Assembly (NCBI GenBank): GCA_963791995.1
Contig: CAWBUQ010000014.1
Location: 46,008-110,007, forward strand
DNA from: Bog-473 sp963791995
GTDB taxonomy: Bacteria; Actinomycetota; Acidimicrobiia; Acidimicrobiales; RAAP-2
Reading direction: 5' to 3'
Length of the DNA stretch: 64,000 nt
The notes below the pieces were generated by a model. The model made no database searches. It was not told the DNA's origin and worked only from the letters and a program-made list of their open reading frames with translations. A program made the position numbers and the translations under genes. This document shows, piece after piece, positions 26,331-35,097 of this stretch (positions are counted from its first letter, which is position 1; each line of letters opens with the position of its first letter).

Positions 26331-26378
26331 CTGCTCGTACCTCCAAGCCCTCGGACCCGTCGCAGCGCACTGTACGGT

Positions 26379-26399
26379 TATTGCGACTCGTTCGCAATA
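26379..26399. promoter_or_regulatory. Nur-like operator
   Basis: TATTGCGA (26379-26386), spacer CTCGT, TCGCAATA (26392-26399): a perfect 8-base inverted repeat with a 5-base spacer, in the divergent gap between the nickel permease and the Fur-family gene. TTGC...GCAA with this spacing corresponds to the known actinobacterial Nur box (TTGCaa-N5-ttGCAA). A Fur or Zur site is less likely given the GC-rich inner bases. Confidence 0.75.
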
Positions 26400-26500
26400 T
26401 GCCGTCAGACGATCAGCCCGCCACGCCCGCTGCACTGCCGCGCCGTCCGGACTCGACTCGGAGCCCCGGGAGCGCGACGGCGCCCCGGTACCATCGCAAC

Positions 26501-26977
26501 GTGGGGAGGCAGCCTCCGAGCACGAGCAAGCCAGCGCAGGTCGAAGCGGCAACGCTCGAGGACGCCCTAAACCTGGTGCGACGCGACGGCGGACGCGTCA
26601 CCTCATCGCGACGGATCCTGTTGCGCGCGCTCTTCGCGTCGAGCGGTCACCGCACGGCGGAGGAGCTGGCCGGGGAAGTCCAGGCCGAGGCGCCCGACAT
26701 CCATATCTCAACGATCTATCGCAACCTCGAAGAGCTGGAGCGTCTCGGTGTCATCGTGCACTCGCACTTCGGCCACGGGCCCGCCACCTACCACCTGGCC
26801 ACGTCAGTCCACGGGCACTTCGTCTGCGAGGAGTGCGGCCGTTTGATCGAGGTCCCCGAGACCATGTTCGACGGGTTGGCCAAGCAGGCGCGCACCCGTT
26901 TCGGATTCACCATCGATCCCCATCACTTCGCCATGCTGGGGCGCTGCGCCGACTGCAGTGAGCGGCCAGGCACGTGA
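26501..26977 (+). CDS. Fur-family regulator, probably nickel-responsive (Nur-like)
   Basis: A 158-residue Fur-family repressor from the GTG at 26501; upstream in-frame starts at 26399 and 26324 overlap the operator or permease start. The winged helix reads LEDALNLVRRDGGRVTSSRR, HRTAEELAGEVQ and ISTIYRNLEELERLGVI. The metal and dimer domain has HFGHGPATYHLA, HGHFVCEECGRLIEV and HHFAMLGRCADC, so both CXXC pairs of the structural zinc site are kept. Location opposite a NiCoT permease and next to a Nur-type box argues for nickel sensing. Leaderless translation from 26399 is the main alternative. Confidence 0.85.
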   Translation: MGRQPPSTSKPAQVEAATLEDALNLVRRDGGRVTSSRRILLRALFASSGHRTAEELAGEVQAEAPDIHISTIYRNLEELERLGVIVHSHFGHGPATYHLATSVHGHFVCEECGRLIEVPETMFDGLAKQARTRFGFTIDPHHFAMLGRCADCSERPGT

Positions 26978-27008
26978 AGTCCCCCCACGAGCGCCTCGCG
27001 GCGCACGC

Positions 27009-27515
27009 TCACCAACGATCCGAGTGGGCCAGTGTGCGCTCGAGGATCCCGAGCGTGGCGCGCAAGGCGGTCTCGGAGATGACCGGGAAGATGTTCGCTT
27101 CCTTCCACTGCGGGTCGATCTGCGACCAGTCGTAGTAGGACGTGACGACCGTGCCCCCGTCCACCGGCTCGAGGGTGTAGCCGTAGATGTGGCCGATCTG
27201 AGGCTTGATCTGCCCGAGAATCGTCCAAGCGATCTCGCGGTCGGCCTCGAACGTGGTGATGGTGACCGTGACGTCGTACTTGCCCATCGGGTAGTCGTTG
27301 AGCGCCTCGCGATCCATGTGAATGATGAACTCGTCGCCGACTTTGCTCGCAGGCTCGCCCGAGGAGTCCTGGAGCATGCCTGAGCTGTCGATGGCGACGT
27401 GGCCCTTCGGGTCGCGGAGCACCGCGAAGATCCGAGACACGTCCACAGGAATGGTGCGCCGCACCTCCATGCGCTCTTCGGCGGCACTTGTTTGGGTGGT
27501 GGTGTCCTCGGCCAT
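27009..27515 (-). CDS. SRPBCC family protein
   Basis: A 168-residue START/SRPBCC-fold protein: MEVRRTIPVDVSRIFAVLRDP helix-grip start, central strands (YDVTVTITTFEADREIAW), TVVTSYYDWSQIDPQW and a long C-terminal helix ending LERTLAHSDRW. Members bind hydrophobic ligands or act as polyketide cyclases; no ligand can be assigned. The frame is intact. It lies between the Fur-family gene (converging) and the RraA-like gene with a 33-base gap. Confidence 0.82.
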   Translation of the reverse strand: MAEDTTTQTSAAEERMEVRRTIPVDVSRIFAVLRDPKGHVAIDSSGMLQDSSGEPASKVGDEFIIHMDREALNDYPMGKYDVTVTITTFEADREIAWTILGQIKPQIGHIYGYTLEPVDGGTVVTSYYDWSQIDPQWKEANIFPVISETALRATLGILERTLAHSDRW

Positions 27516-27548
27516 GACCGCATTGTGCCACCCGGCCCGGCGTATCGC

Positions 27549-28196
27549 TCAGACCGACGACTCCCGGATCAACGACGAGTCCAGCCCGAGCAGCTCCACT
27601 GTCGTCTGACCGGCACGCAGGGACTCGAAGAAACCCGCCTCCTTCGCCTCGCGGGCGCGGCCCGCGGCCAGGACCGAGTCGAGTTCGTCCCCGGGCACGA
27701 AGGTGACGCCGTCCACGTCGCCCACGACCCAGTCCCCCGCCGCGACGAGGATGCCCCCCACTCGGACGGGGGCGCCGACGGTGCCCGGCTTGTCCTTGGT
27801 GGCGCCTGGCAATGCGATGGTGGCCGAGAAGACCGGGAAGCCGTGGGCTTCGAGAGCGCCCACGTCGCGCACACCACCGTCGAGGACCAGGCCGGCGAGG
27901 CCGGCGCTCTCGGCCGCCGTGGTGAGCACCTCGCCCCAGTAGCCGCGGTCGGCCACCTGGCCGACGTCGACGACGAGCACGCTCCCGCTCGGCGCCCTCG
28001 TGACGGCGACGTGCACCGCCAGGTTGTCGCCCGGAGTGCACCCCACGGGGTAAGCCGGGGCGGCGACGGCTGCACCGGCCCACGCGGGGCGCAGCCGCCG
28101 GTGGGCAGCCCGTCCCCCGGACTCGCCCAGCGTGGCCGAGCCCAACGCACGCAGCGCCGCTGCGGTCTCCTCGTCGCTCCCTGTTCTCGCCGTCAC
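27549..28196 (-). CDS. RraA-family protein (HMG aldolase / oxaloacetate decarboxylase-like)
   Basis: A 215-residue RraA-fold protein; many members are 4-hydroxy-4-methyl-2-oxoglutarate aldolases and oxaloacetate decarboxylases. Visible motifs are GDNLAVHVAV, VDVGQVADRGYWGEVLTTAA, GLVLDGGVRDVGALEAHGFPVF (containing the usual G-x-x-RD metal/substrate segment) and GDWVVGDVDGVTFVP. The start is GTG complement 28194-28196 with a GGAGGAG ribosome site 7 bases upstream; longer starts lack one. It diverges from the ThuA gene. Confidence 0.88.
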   Translation of the reverse strand: MTARTGSDEETAAALRALGSATLGESGGRAAHRRLRPAWAGAAVAAPAYPVGCTPGDNLAVHVAVTRAPSGSVLVVDVGQVADRGYWGEVLTTAAESAGLAGLVLDGGVRDVGALEAHGFPVFSATIALPGATKDKPGTVGAPVRVGGILVAAGDWVVGDVDGVTFVPGDELDSVLAAGRAREAKEAGFFESLRAGQTTVELLGLDSSLIRESSV

Positions 28197-28290
28197 ACGT
28201 CTCTCCTCCGGTCCGCGTCCGCTGCTGTCGCTGCGTCCGCTGCATTCGACCACCGCGGCAGGGTCGTCGCACCAGCCCTACACTCGCCGC

Positions 28291-28983
28291 GTGCCCGAGA
28301 CCATGTTGATCGTCACCCAGGTCGCCCCCTACGTCGACGGCCCGGCCGGCGTGCACGGGACCCTCTCCCAGGCGGTCACCGCGCTCACCGAGCTCGCCGA
28401 GCTCGCCGGCCTGGCGCCGGTTCGTGTCGATGATGTCCGCGACGTCTCGCCGGACCTCCTCGCGGCGGCCGGCGTCCTGGCGCTCTTCACCATCGGTGAG
28501 ACGCCGTGGTCGTCCGAGCAGAAGGAGGCCGCGTACACCGGCGTGGCGCAGCGGCAGCCTGCCGCGTCCTCGGGATCCACTCCGCCACCGACGCCAGCCA
28601 CACGTGGCCCGAGTACCACGGTCCTCGGCGCACGCTTCGACGGGCACCCCTGGACTCAGGATTTCGCCATCGACGTGGTCGACCCCGGTCATCCGGCCAC
28701 GGCACACCTCGGCGCGCAGTGGCCCTGGCACGACGAGGTCTACCTATTCCGCGACCTGCGGCCCGAGGCCCGTGTGATTCTCCAGCTGGCCGACGACCAG
28801 GTCGACCTCTCCGTTCCGGGCGGGAGGATCCCCGACTGCGGCTTCCCGCTGGCCTGGTGCATCGAGGATGGCCCGGCGCGCAGCTTCTATACCGCACTCG
28901 GTCACTTCCCCCTGGCCTGGGAGCTGCCCGTCTACCTGCGCCACCTGGCAGGCGGGCTCGCCTGGTTGACGGCAAAAGGGTGA
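28291..28983 (+). CDS. ThuA domain protein (two compensating frame breaks)
   Basis: A ThuA-like (trehalose-utilisation/class I amidotransferase-like fold) protein of about 230 residues. The conserved centre LGIHSATDASHTWPEYHG appears only in another frame between about 28556 and 28617. The flanks (VDDVRDVSPDLLAAAGVLAL, LGARFDGHPWTQDF, HDEVYLFRDLRPEARVIL, FPLAWCIEDGPARSFYTALGH) share one frame, so two opposite single-base indels restore the family. The frame stays open throughout, which makes the error easy to miss. Start GTG 28291 or ATG 28303. The stop lies 10 bases before operator site C. Enzymatic role not established. Confidence 0.8.
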   Translation: MPETMLIVTQVAPYVDGPAGVHGTLSQAVTALTELAELAGLAPVRVDDVRDVSPDLLAAAGVLALFTIGETPWSSEQKEAAYTGVAQRQPAASSGSTPPPTPATRGPSTTVLGARFDGHPWTQDFAIDVVDPGHPATAHLGAQWPWHDEVYLFRDLRPEARVILQLADDQVDLSVPGGRIPDCGFPLAWCIEDGPARSFYTALGHFPLAWELPVYLRHLAGGLAWLTAKG

Positions 28984-28993
28984 GCGAGGGCGT

Positions 28994-29015
28994 AACCTGA
29001 CGCCCATGTCAGGTT
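28994..29015. promoter_or_regulatory. Perfect palindromic operator, site C
   Basis: AACCTGAC (28994-29001), spacer GCCCAT, GTCAGGTT (29008-29015), identical in both arms to site A. It lies about 30 bases before the likely start of the alcohol dehydrogenase (ATG 29045). An earlier ATG at 29006 falls inside the palindrome and is therefore an unlikely start. Confidence 0.8.
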
Positions 29016-29044
29016 CAACCGACTGCCGCCCGTTGCCCGACGTC

Positions 29045-30087
29045 ATGTCGGCCGCGGTGTACCAGTCGCCCGGCGTCGTCACCGTCGAGGAGCGGCCGGT
29101 CCCACGACCGGGGCCGGACCAGGTCGTGGTCCGCGTGCACTCGTGCGGGATCTGCGGCTCCGACATCCACCAACTCCGCGACGGGTGGGGCCTGCCCAAG
29201 GGGTCGTCGCCGGGCACGAATGGAGCGGGAAGCATCGCCGCCATCGGCGACAACGTCGACGCAACTGGTCGGTGGGCGAGTTGGTCGTGGGCGGCGGCTC
29301 GCCACGCTGTGGCACCTGCCGCCGCTGCCGCGAGGGCAAGCCGTCGCAATGCGAGAACCGCCACTCCATGACCACCGAGCACACCGACGGTGCCTTCGCC
29401 GAGTACATCGTGGCCCGCGCCGCCGGCGTGCTGCGGCTGCCCGACAGGGCTGGCCCCCCGCCACGCCGCGCTGGCCGAGCCGCTGTCGGTGGCCATGCAC
29501 GGCATCACACGCTCAGGCGTCACGCCGGCGACACGTGTCATGGTGTTCGGCGCCGGGCCCGATCGGCGCGCTCAGCGTCGCCGCCCTGCGCGCCATGGGC
29601 ATCACCGACATCACCGTGGTGGAGCCGAACGAGAGCCGACGCAAGCTGGCCAGCCGCGCTGGGCGCCGAGAGGTCGATCGATCCGGAGGACGCTCGAGGT
29701 CTTCCCCTCCTGGGAGCCCGAGCGCCAATCCCCCCGGGCCGCGCACGTCGTCTTGGAGTGCTCGGGTCACCGTGCCGCCATCGAGGCTGCCTTCTGCCAG
29801 GTGCGGCGGGGTGGCATCCTCGTCATGGTCGGCGCCGGCATCGACCATCCGACCTTCGACATCAACCGGATGATCCTCAACGAGCTCACCGTGACAGGTT
29901 CGTTCGTCTACGACCTCGGTGGCTTCGAGCGGGCATTGGAGCTGCTGGCGTCGGACGGATTCCCGAGCGACCTGCTGATCGAGAGGTGACACGGTCCCGC
30001 TCAACGGCATCGTCCAGGCGCTCGAGGATCTCGCCGTCGGGCGCATCGCCGGCAAGGTCATGGTGGTCACCGGAGGTGCGGTCCTGA
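29045..30087 (+). CDS. Zinc-dependent alcohol dehydrogenase (multiple frame breaks)
   Basis: A medium-chain zinc dehydrogenase of about 345 residues spread over three frames. In order: SAAVYQSPGVVTVEERPVPR and the catalytic-zinc segment CGICGSDIHQLRDG; GHEWSG; the structural zinc motif CGTCRRCREGKPSQC; FAEYIVARAAGVLRLPD; LAEPLSVAMHGITRSGV; the Rossmann segment APGPIGALSVAALRAMG; VVLECSGHRAAIEAAF; GGILVMVGAGIDHP; and a last part with IVQALEDLAVGRIAGKV. At least five indels are needed. All zinc ligands survive, so it is probably functional in the organism. The stop probably overlaps the start of the VOC gene (TGATG). Confidence 0.82.
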
Positions 30088-30544
30088 TGGCACATCCCTT
30101 CTATCCGACGGGAAATCCCCGCTTCAACCACGTGGCCATGTCGTTACCCGCCGACCTGCTCGGCGAGGAGAACCGCACCGACGTCTGCCGCTTCTTCCAC
30201 GAGGTGCTCGGCTTCGAGGAGATGGAGGTCATGACCGAGGACCGCCGCCGCCTCATCCTCAGCTGCGTGCACTGGGACCAGTTCATCTTCCTCATCGCCG
30301 AAGACGATCCGATGCGGTGCCCACGCATGGACCACTACGGCTTCGCCGTCGGCTCTCTCGACGAACTCAAGGGCATCCAGGATCGGGCCGAGGCCTTCCG
30401 CAAGACGGACGACCGTATGGAGCTCATCGACCTGCACATGGACGATCAGCAGGTGGTCAAGATCCACTCGCTCTACGTCCGCTATCTCCTGCCCGATGAC
30501 GATGCGAGTTCCAGTACTGGGAGTTCCCCGAATCGGCGCATTGA
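30087..30544 (+). CDS. VOC (glyoxalase/dioxygenase-fold) protein, frameshifted near its end
   Basis: A protein of about 152 residues with the vicinal-oxygen-chelate fold: FNHVAMSLPADLLGEE, VCRFFHEVLGFEEMEV, RRLILSCVHWDQFIFLI, MDHYGFAVGSLDEL and VKIHSLYVRYLLP. The last residues (EFQYWEFPESAH then TGA at 30542) come back in frame after a net two-base insertion near 30497-30507. The paired His residues in NHVAM and MDHYGF are probable metal ligands. It follows the alcohol dehydrogenase with a TGATG overlap and shares operator site C. Substrate unknown. Confidence 0.75.
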
Positions 30545-30672
30545 GTCCTCGCCACGCTCCCAGACGGGTGGGATAGCACCCGAGACGAAATTCCCTTTGC
30601 CCGACAATCCGCCTGGGGTTCGCCCTACGCTTCGGGTGCGGTGGGACCAATCCAGGTCCAAGGAGGACGTGG

Positions 30673-32465
30673 ATGGGCGCAAACGGAACGAAGGGTGAGG
30701 TCGAGGAGCGGCCCAACATGCCCGACGCCGGTGGTGCCGCGATCCCAGCTGCTCCGGCCAGGCCGGCGTGGGCGATCTCCCACGCTGCGCTGGCGCTTAC
30801 TCTGGTCGTCTTGGCCATCCCGGTCGTGGCGTACCTCTGGTTCGTTGCGCATTTCGGGGTGAACGCCGTGTACTGGGACCAATGGTCCGATGTCTACCTC
30901 ATCCGGGACTGGTATTCGGGCAATCTCGGCTTCGGGGTGGTCTGGGCATCACACGGTGACCATCGCATAATGTTTCCCGACCTGATCGCGCTGGCCCTCG
31001 CCCGCCTCGCCGGTTTCAACGTGATTGTCGAGGAGTTCCTCGAGCGCGCTCATGGCCATCACAACAGCGATCCTCATCGTGGTCGCCCATCGTCGCCGCT
31101 CGCCTTCGACACCGGTGATCCTCTACCTGCCCGTCGTGCTCCTTCTTTTTTCGTTCGTACAGTTCCAGAACACATTGTGGGGTTTCCAGATGGCCTGGTA
31201 TCTGGTAACCCTGTGCCTGGTCGCGTCTTTGTACTTCCTGGACCGGACGGTCCTCACTCGCCTGGCATTCGTAGCGGCCTTGCTTCTCGCGGTCGTGGCG
31301 AGCTACTCCTCGCTGCAGGGTCTCATCGTCTGGCCGGCGGGGCTCTTACTCCTGTACCTGCGGGGCCGCAGCACGCGCCACCTGCTGGCCTGGTGCGCCA
31401 TGGGGCTGCTGGTGGGGTTCTTCTACTTCTACCATCTGAACCCGTACCAGTCCTCGGACCAGACATACGTCTTCACACATCCGATTGCGTCGCTCGAGTA
31501 CTTCCTCTTCATCATCGGGTCCATTGCCGGCGTGCAGTTGACCTCCTCACCTGGCCCTGAGATCGCGCTCGGAAGTGCCGTCGTCATCGTCTCGGTCGTG
31601 CTCATCCTCCGCTACTGGCGCAAGGACGGCGTGTCGAGTCGGCCTTTCGGGCTCGCCATCATCGTCTACGGTCTGCTGTTCGCGGCCAGCGTCACCGAGG
31701 GCAGGGCGGCTTTCGCCCTCTGGGCTCCCTCGCGCTATTCCACGTGCGGCCTGATTGCCGTGGCCGGGTGCTACCTGGTTCTGCTCGACCGCTCCGAAGT
31801 CGGAGTCCGTCGCCCGGCCGGCAAACTGCTCTCGGGGGTGAGTTCGGCACCCCACGGCGCGGGGTGGTGGGCGATCGCTCGCACAGCATGCTGGGTTGCG
31901 GTCCTTGTGGCCGTGGCTGCCGTCGTGCTCTACGGCAACGGCCACGGGTACGCCTCTGCGAAATCCTGGTCGGCGGACCAGAAGCAAGTGGCCGACATCA
32001 CGGTCAACCACGAAAGGGCGACACCGGGTCTCCTCGATTCTGCGGTGTTGAAGGGCAATCCGAGCTTGTCGCGCGAGTTGGTGCAGACCCTCGAAGATCA
32101 CCACTTGAGCGTGTTCGCGACCGTGGACCGTACGCACTACCTGAGGGTGGGACTTTTTCGGTCGTTGACCGCGATCCGCACCGTCGATCGTCACTCCGGC
32201 CCAAAACGCAACGGTGAGGGGGTCTCCTTACGTCGTCGCGATCGCTTCTGACGCAAGTGGAGTTGACTCGGTGGTGTTGACGGCCACCGATTCAGCCGAC
32301 CAGCAGATGCTGGTCGGAAAGGCGACGCCCTCTGCGTACGGATGGGTCGTCCGATGGAACACCAGAGACCTTCCGAACGGTCGCTATGAACTTGCCAGCG
32401 TGGCGACGGGGGAGAACGGGATCACGGCCCGCAGCCCGCTTCGCTCGGTCACCGTACACAACTGA
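30673..32465 (+). CDS. Large multi-pass membrane protein, possible GT-C-type glycosyltransferase (frameshifted)
   Basis: About 595 residues over two frame breaks (near 31040 and 32190). After a hydrophilic start and a first helix (ALALTLVVLAIPVVAYLWF) comes YWDQWSDVYLIRDWYSGNLG with an HGDHRIMFPDL motif, reminiscent of the acidic first loop of GT-C enzymes. Roughly nine more helices follow (for example VILYLPVVLLLFSFVQFQN, LAFVAALLLAVVASYSSL). The C-terminal 95 residues after IVTPAQNATVRGSPYVVAI form a soluble, Ig-like beta domain. No direct family match is recalled; the glycosyltransferase idea is inference. Start ATG 30673. Confidence 0.65.
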
Positions 32466-32930
32466 CTGTGCATCGAGGTCCTTTTGTGGGCTACTCCGGT
32501 CGCTGGGCGCTTCCAGACGTCTCGCGCCGCGGGCCCTGCACGCTGCGGGTGACCCCGACCAGGGCCCGCGGTATCCACCCACCTCGGGCGACAGGGAGCA
32601 TTCGAGAGGTCAGCGAACGGCCCCCACCATCGGAGGGGAAAGGGGAATCCCGGTGAGGGCCGTCCGCTGGGTCATAAGAGGGTGGGGTACCCCCGCGGGA
32701 CACATGGCCTCTCTCCCTTCCCCCGCGCCATCGAAGCGGCGCGCTGTCGAGGCCCGTCAACACACGGCGGGGGTCCGGTCCCGTCGACCCCTCCGTCCGG
32801 AACTGCATTTTCGGTCTACACCCGGCGCGAAGGGCCCGCAACTGGTTCTGGCTCTCGTGCCTGGTTCGAGCGTGCACGAGTCCCGTTCATCCCGGGTCGG
32901 GCCCGAACACCGCAGCGGTACGGTGCGATC
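32466..32930. other. 465-base intergenic region
   Basis: No convincing open frame in any direction. It contains the 12-base hairpin at 32527-32571. The rest is GC-rich without visible promoter motifs until the next gene at 32931. Confidence 0.6.
32527..32571. terminator. Long perfect hairpin
   Basis: CCGCGGGCCCTG (32527-32538) and its exact reverse complement CAGGGCCCGCGG (32560-32571) with a 21-base loop, 62 bases after the membrane-protein stop. A 12-base all-GC-type stem is very stable. No T-tract follows, so it may be a GC-type transcription end, an RNA processing signal, or a protein-binding palindrome. Confidence 0.5.
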
Positions 32931-33810
32931 ATGACCCCCGCACCCTCTTCGCCACCCGCATCTCCCGCGCCCGTTTCCGGGGCGCGGCCCAGCCAGGTGG
33001 ACCTCGCCCGGCGCTTCCTCGCCGCGCACGTCCCCGGCACACCGTTGTTGATGCCCAACGCCTGGGACGTCGGGTCGGCCGTCTTGTTCGCCGCTATCGG
33101 CTTCGAGGCTCTGGCCACGACGAGCGGCGGGTTCGCCGCGAGTCAAGGCCGCCTCGACGGCGCCATGACCAAGGGCGAGGTGCTCGCCCACTGCGGCGAA
33201 CTCGTGGCCGCCGTGGAGGTCCCGGTCTCGGCCGACCTCGAGAACTGTTTCGCCGACGAGCCCGAAGGTGTCGCCGCCACCGTCACGCCGCCATCGCCCA
33301 GGGGCTGGCTGGCGGCTCGGTCGAGGACTTCACCCGTCACGACCGCTAATCCCATTTACGAGCTGGCGCACGCCACCGAGCGCGTGCGTGCCGCCGCGGA
33401 GGCGGCGCACGGGGGCCCGTTCCCTTCGTCCTGACCGCCCGGGCCGAGAACTACCTGCACGGCCGGGTCGACCTGGCCGACACGATCGCCCGCCTGCAGG
33501 CCTACCAGGAGGCGGGGGCCGATGTCCTGTTCGCCCCGCGTGTGGTCGATCCTTCCGAGGTACGGGCAGCTGATGGCCTCGGTGGACCGGCCGGTGAACG
33601 TCCTCGTGACGCCGGACGCGCCGCCGGTGGGCGAGCTGGCGGCGCTCGGCGTGAGCCGCATCTCGGTGGGCGGGGCCGTGGCCGCCGCCTCCTACGGGTT
33701 CGCGGTCCGAGCGCGTCACCCAACTGCGCGACGAGGGCACCACCAACTACTGGGAGTTGGCCGGCGTGGCACGCACGACCATGCTCGACGCCTTCGAGAA
33801 GCCTTCGTAG
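32931..33810 (+). CDS. Isocitrate lyase / PEP mutase family protein (multiple frame breaks)
   Basis: A TIM-barrel enzyme of the PEP mutase/isocitrate lyase superfamily, about 280 residues across three frames with at least four indels. Recognisable in order: PLLMPNAWDVGSAVLFAAIG, ALATTSGGFAASQGRLDG, VPVSADLENCFADEPEGVA, FVLTARAENYLHGRVDLAD, RLQAYQEAGADVLFAP, PVNVLVTPDAPPVGELAALG and TNYWELAGVARTTMLDAFEK. The Mg-binding acidic SADLE segment is kept. Members cleave or decarboxylate 2-oxo or 2-hydroxy acids; the exact reaction is not evident. Start ATG 32931, stop TAG 33808-33810. Converges on the RidA gene. Confidence 0.78.
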
Positions 33811-33849
33811 CTCCGAGGCCGTCCGCCCTGAGCGACGCGGCCCAGCAAC

Positions 33850-34320
33850 TCACGCTCTCAGCGCGACCGTCACCTCGATCTCGACCGCACCGTTGCGGGG
33901 CAAGGCGGCGACGCCGACAGCGGAGCGGGTGTGGCGCCCGGCCTCGCCGAACACGTCGGCCAGGACCTTGCTGGCACCGTCGATCACCGTCGGCTGCTGG
34001 TGGAAGTCGGGCGCCGAGGAGACGAAGCCGGTCACCGTCAGCACCCGCTCAATCCGGTCGAGCGATCCGAGCGCGTCCTCCAGGACGGCCAGTGCGTTCA
34101 GCGCGCACACCGTTGCCGCCTCGCGACCCTCGTCGACGCTGACGGTGTCGCCCAGCCGGCCGAGGCAGGTCAACTCACCCGCGATGCGGGGCAGCTGACC
34201 CGAGGTGCGGGCCACCCCGTCGTGGACCACGACGGCGTCGAGCGGGTCGTGCGGTGGGTGCGGTCCGTGCAGCGTCAAGCCCAGCTCGTCGAGCCGGGCG
34301 CGGATGGTGCCCTCGGTCAC
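33850..34320 (-). CDS. RidA (YjgF/YER057c) family protein
   Basis: An intact 156-residue protein of the enamine/imine deaminase superfamily: VVVHDGVARTSGQLP, LNALAVLEDALGSLDRIERV and TVTGFVSSAPDFHQQPTVID, then HTRSAVGVAALPRNGAVEIEV. The Arg in HTRSAVG corresponds to the carboxylate-binding Arg of RidA. The sequence resembles the longer RidA subgroup found in catabolic operons rather than the archetypal 130-residue form. It starts 6 bases after the class II aldolase stop and is co-transcribed with it. Confidence 0.88.
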   Translation of the reverse strand: MTEGTIRARLDELGLTLHGPHPPHDPLDAVVVHDGVARTSGQLPRIAGELTCLGRLGDTVSVDEGREAATVCALNALAVLEDALGSLDRIERVLTVTGFVSSAPDFHQQPTVIDGASKVLADVFGEAGRHTRSAVGVAALPRNGAVEIEVTVALRA

Positions 34321-34326
34321 GGCGGC

Positions 34327-34970
34327 CTACCGCATGTAGGGGTAGACGTTGGCGAAGTTCGCGTTGACCTTCTCGGGCAACGGGAAGATCCCGCCCAGCT
34401 GCTTGCCGCCCCAGATGATCTTGGCCGAGCGCTCAACCAGTGCCGTGTTGTGCATCGCCTTCTCCATCGTGGTGCCGACGGCCACCATGCCGTGGTTGGC
34501 GATGAGAGCGGCGCCCCGGCTCTCGAGCGCCTTGACCACCTGCTCGGCCAGGTCGGGAGACCCGCTCGGGGCGTACTCGGTGCAGCGGATGTCGCCGCCG
34601 AGATACACGGTGAACTCGTCGATGCAGCTCGGGATGTCCTGGTGCGCGACGGCGAACATGGTGGCGTACACCGCGTGCGAGTGGATGCTGACGGCGATGT
34701 CCTCGTAGGCGGCCTGCACCGCCAGGTGGAGGTACTTCTCCGAGGTCGGGCCGCGCTCGCCGCGACACCACGTCGCCCGCGGGGTTGACGATGACGATGT
34801 CGTCGACGGTCATGACCCGGTAGTCGAGCGAGGAGGGGGTGACGGCGATGTTGCCGTCCTCCATGCGGGCCGAGATGTTGCCCGAGGTGCCCTCGACCAA
34901 GCCCTTCTCCGAGCAGTTCCTTCGCCGCTGCGCAGATCTGCTCGGGTGCGTTCTCAATGAAGGTGGCCAT
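34327..34970 (-). CDS. Class II aldolase/adducin family protein (frameshifted)
   Basis: A zinc-dependent aldolase-like protein of about 214 residues (L-fuculose-phosphate aldolase type). N-terminal part: PEQICAAAKELLGEGL, then in another frame LVEGTSGNISARMEDGNIAV and PSSLDYRVMTVDDIVIV; after a second break the main part AAYEDIAVSIHSHAVYATMF (zinc His pair HSH) and GAALIANHGMVAVGTTMEKA (third His). Indels near 34913 and 34770. Start ATG complement 34968-34970. Upstream lies operator site D in the divergent gap to the SDR gene. Substrate unknown. Confidence 0.8.
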
Positions 34971-35046
34971 GGCCCAGGCTGCTCCTCACGCTCGTAGGGC
35001 GACCGTCGCCCCGCTGGTCAAGCAGATCGTACAACGCCCGCCGCAA

Positions 35047-35068
35047 TGCCTGACACGGCTGTCAGTGA
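35047..35068. promoter_or_regulatory. Palindromic operator, site D
   Basis: TGCCTGAC (35047-35054), spacer ACGGCT, GTCAGTGA (35061-35068). The CTGAC-N6-GTCAG core is exact, the outer bases diverge from AACCTGAC/GTCAGGTT. It lies in the 127-base divergent gap between the class II aldolase and the SDR, 30 bases before the SDR start. Confidence 0.55.
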
Positions 35069-35097
35069 ATGGGGCGCCCGCGGTACTGTCTCGGCCC

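Noticed and set aside
28506..29000. Separate protein in the alternative frame over ThuA
   Set aside because: Only about 20 codons of it are family-like; they belong to ThuA after two compensating indels.
29006..29044. Upstream ATG of the alcohol dehydrogenase at 29006
   Set aside because: It lies inside the perfect operator palindrome and adds 13 residues not typical of the family; ATG 29045 fits better.
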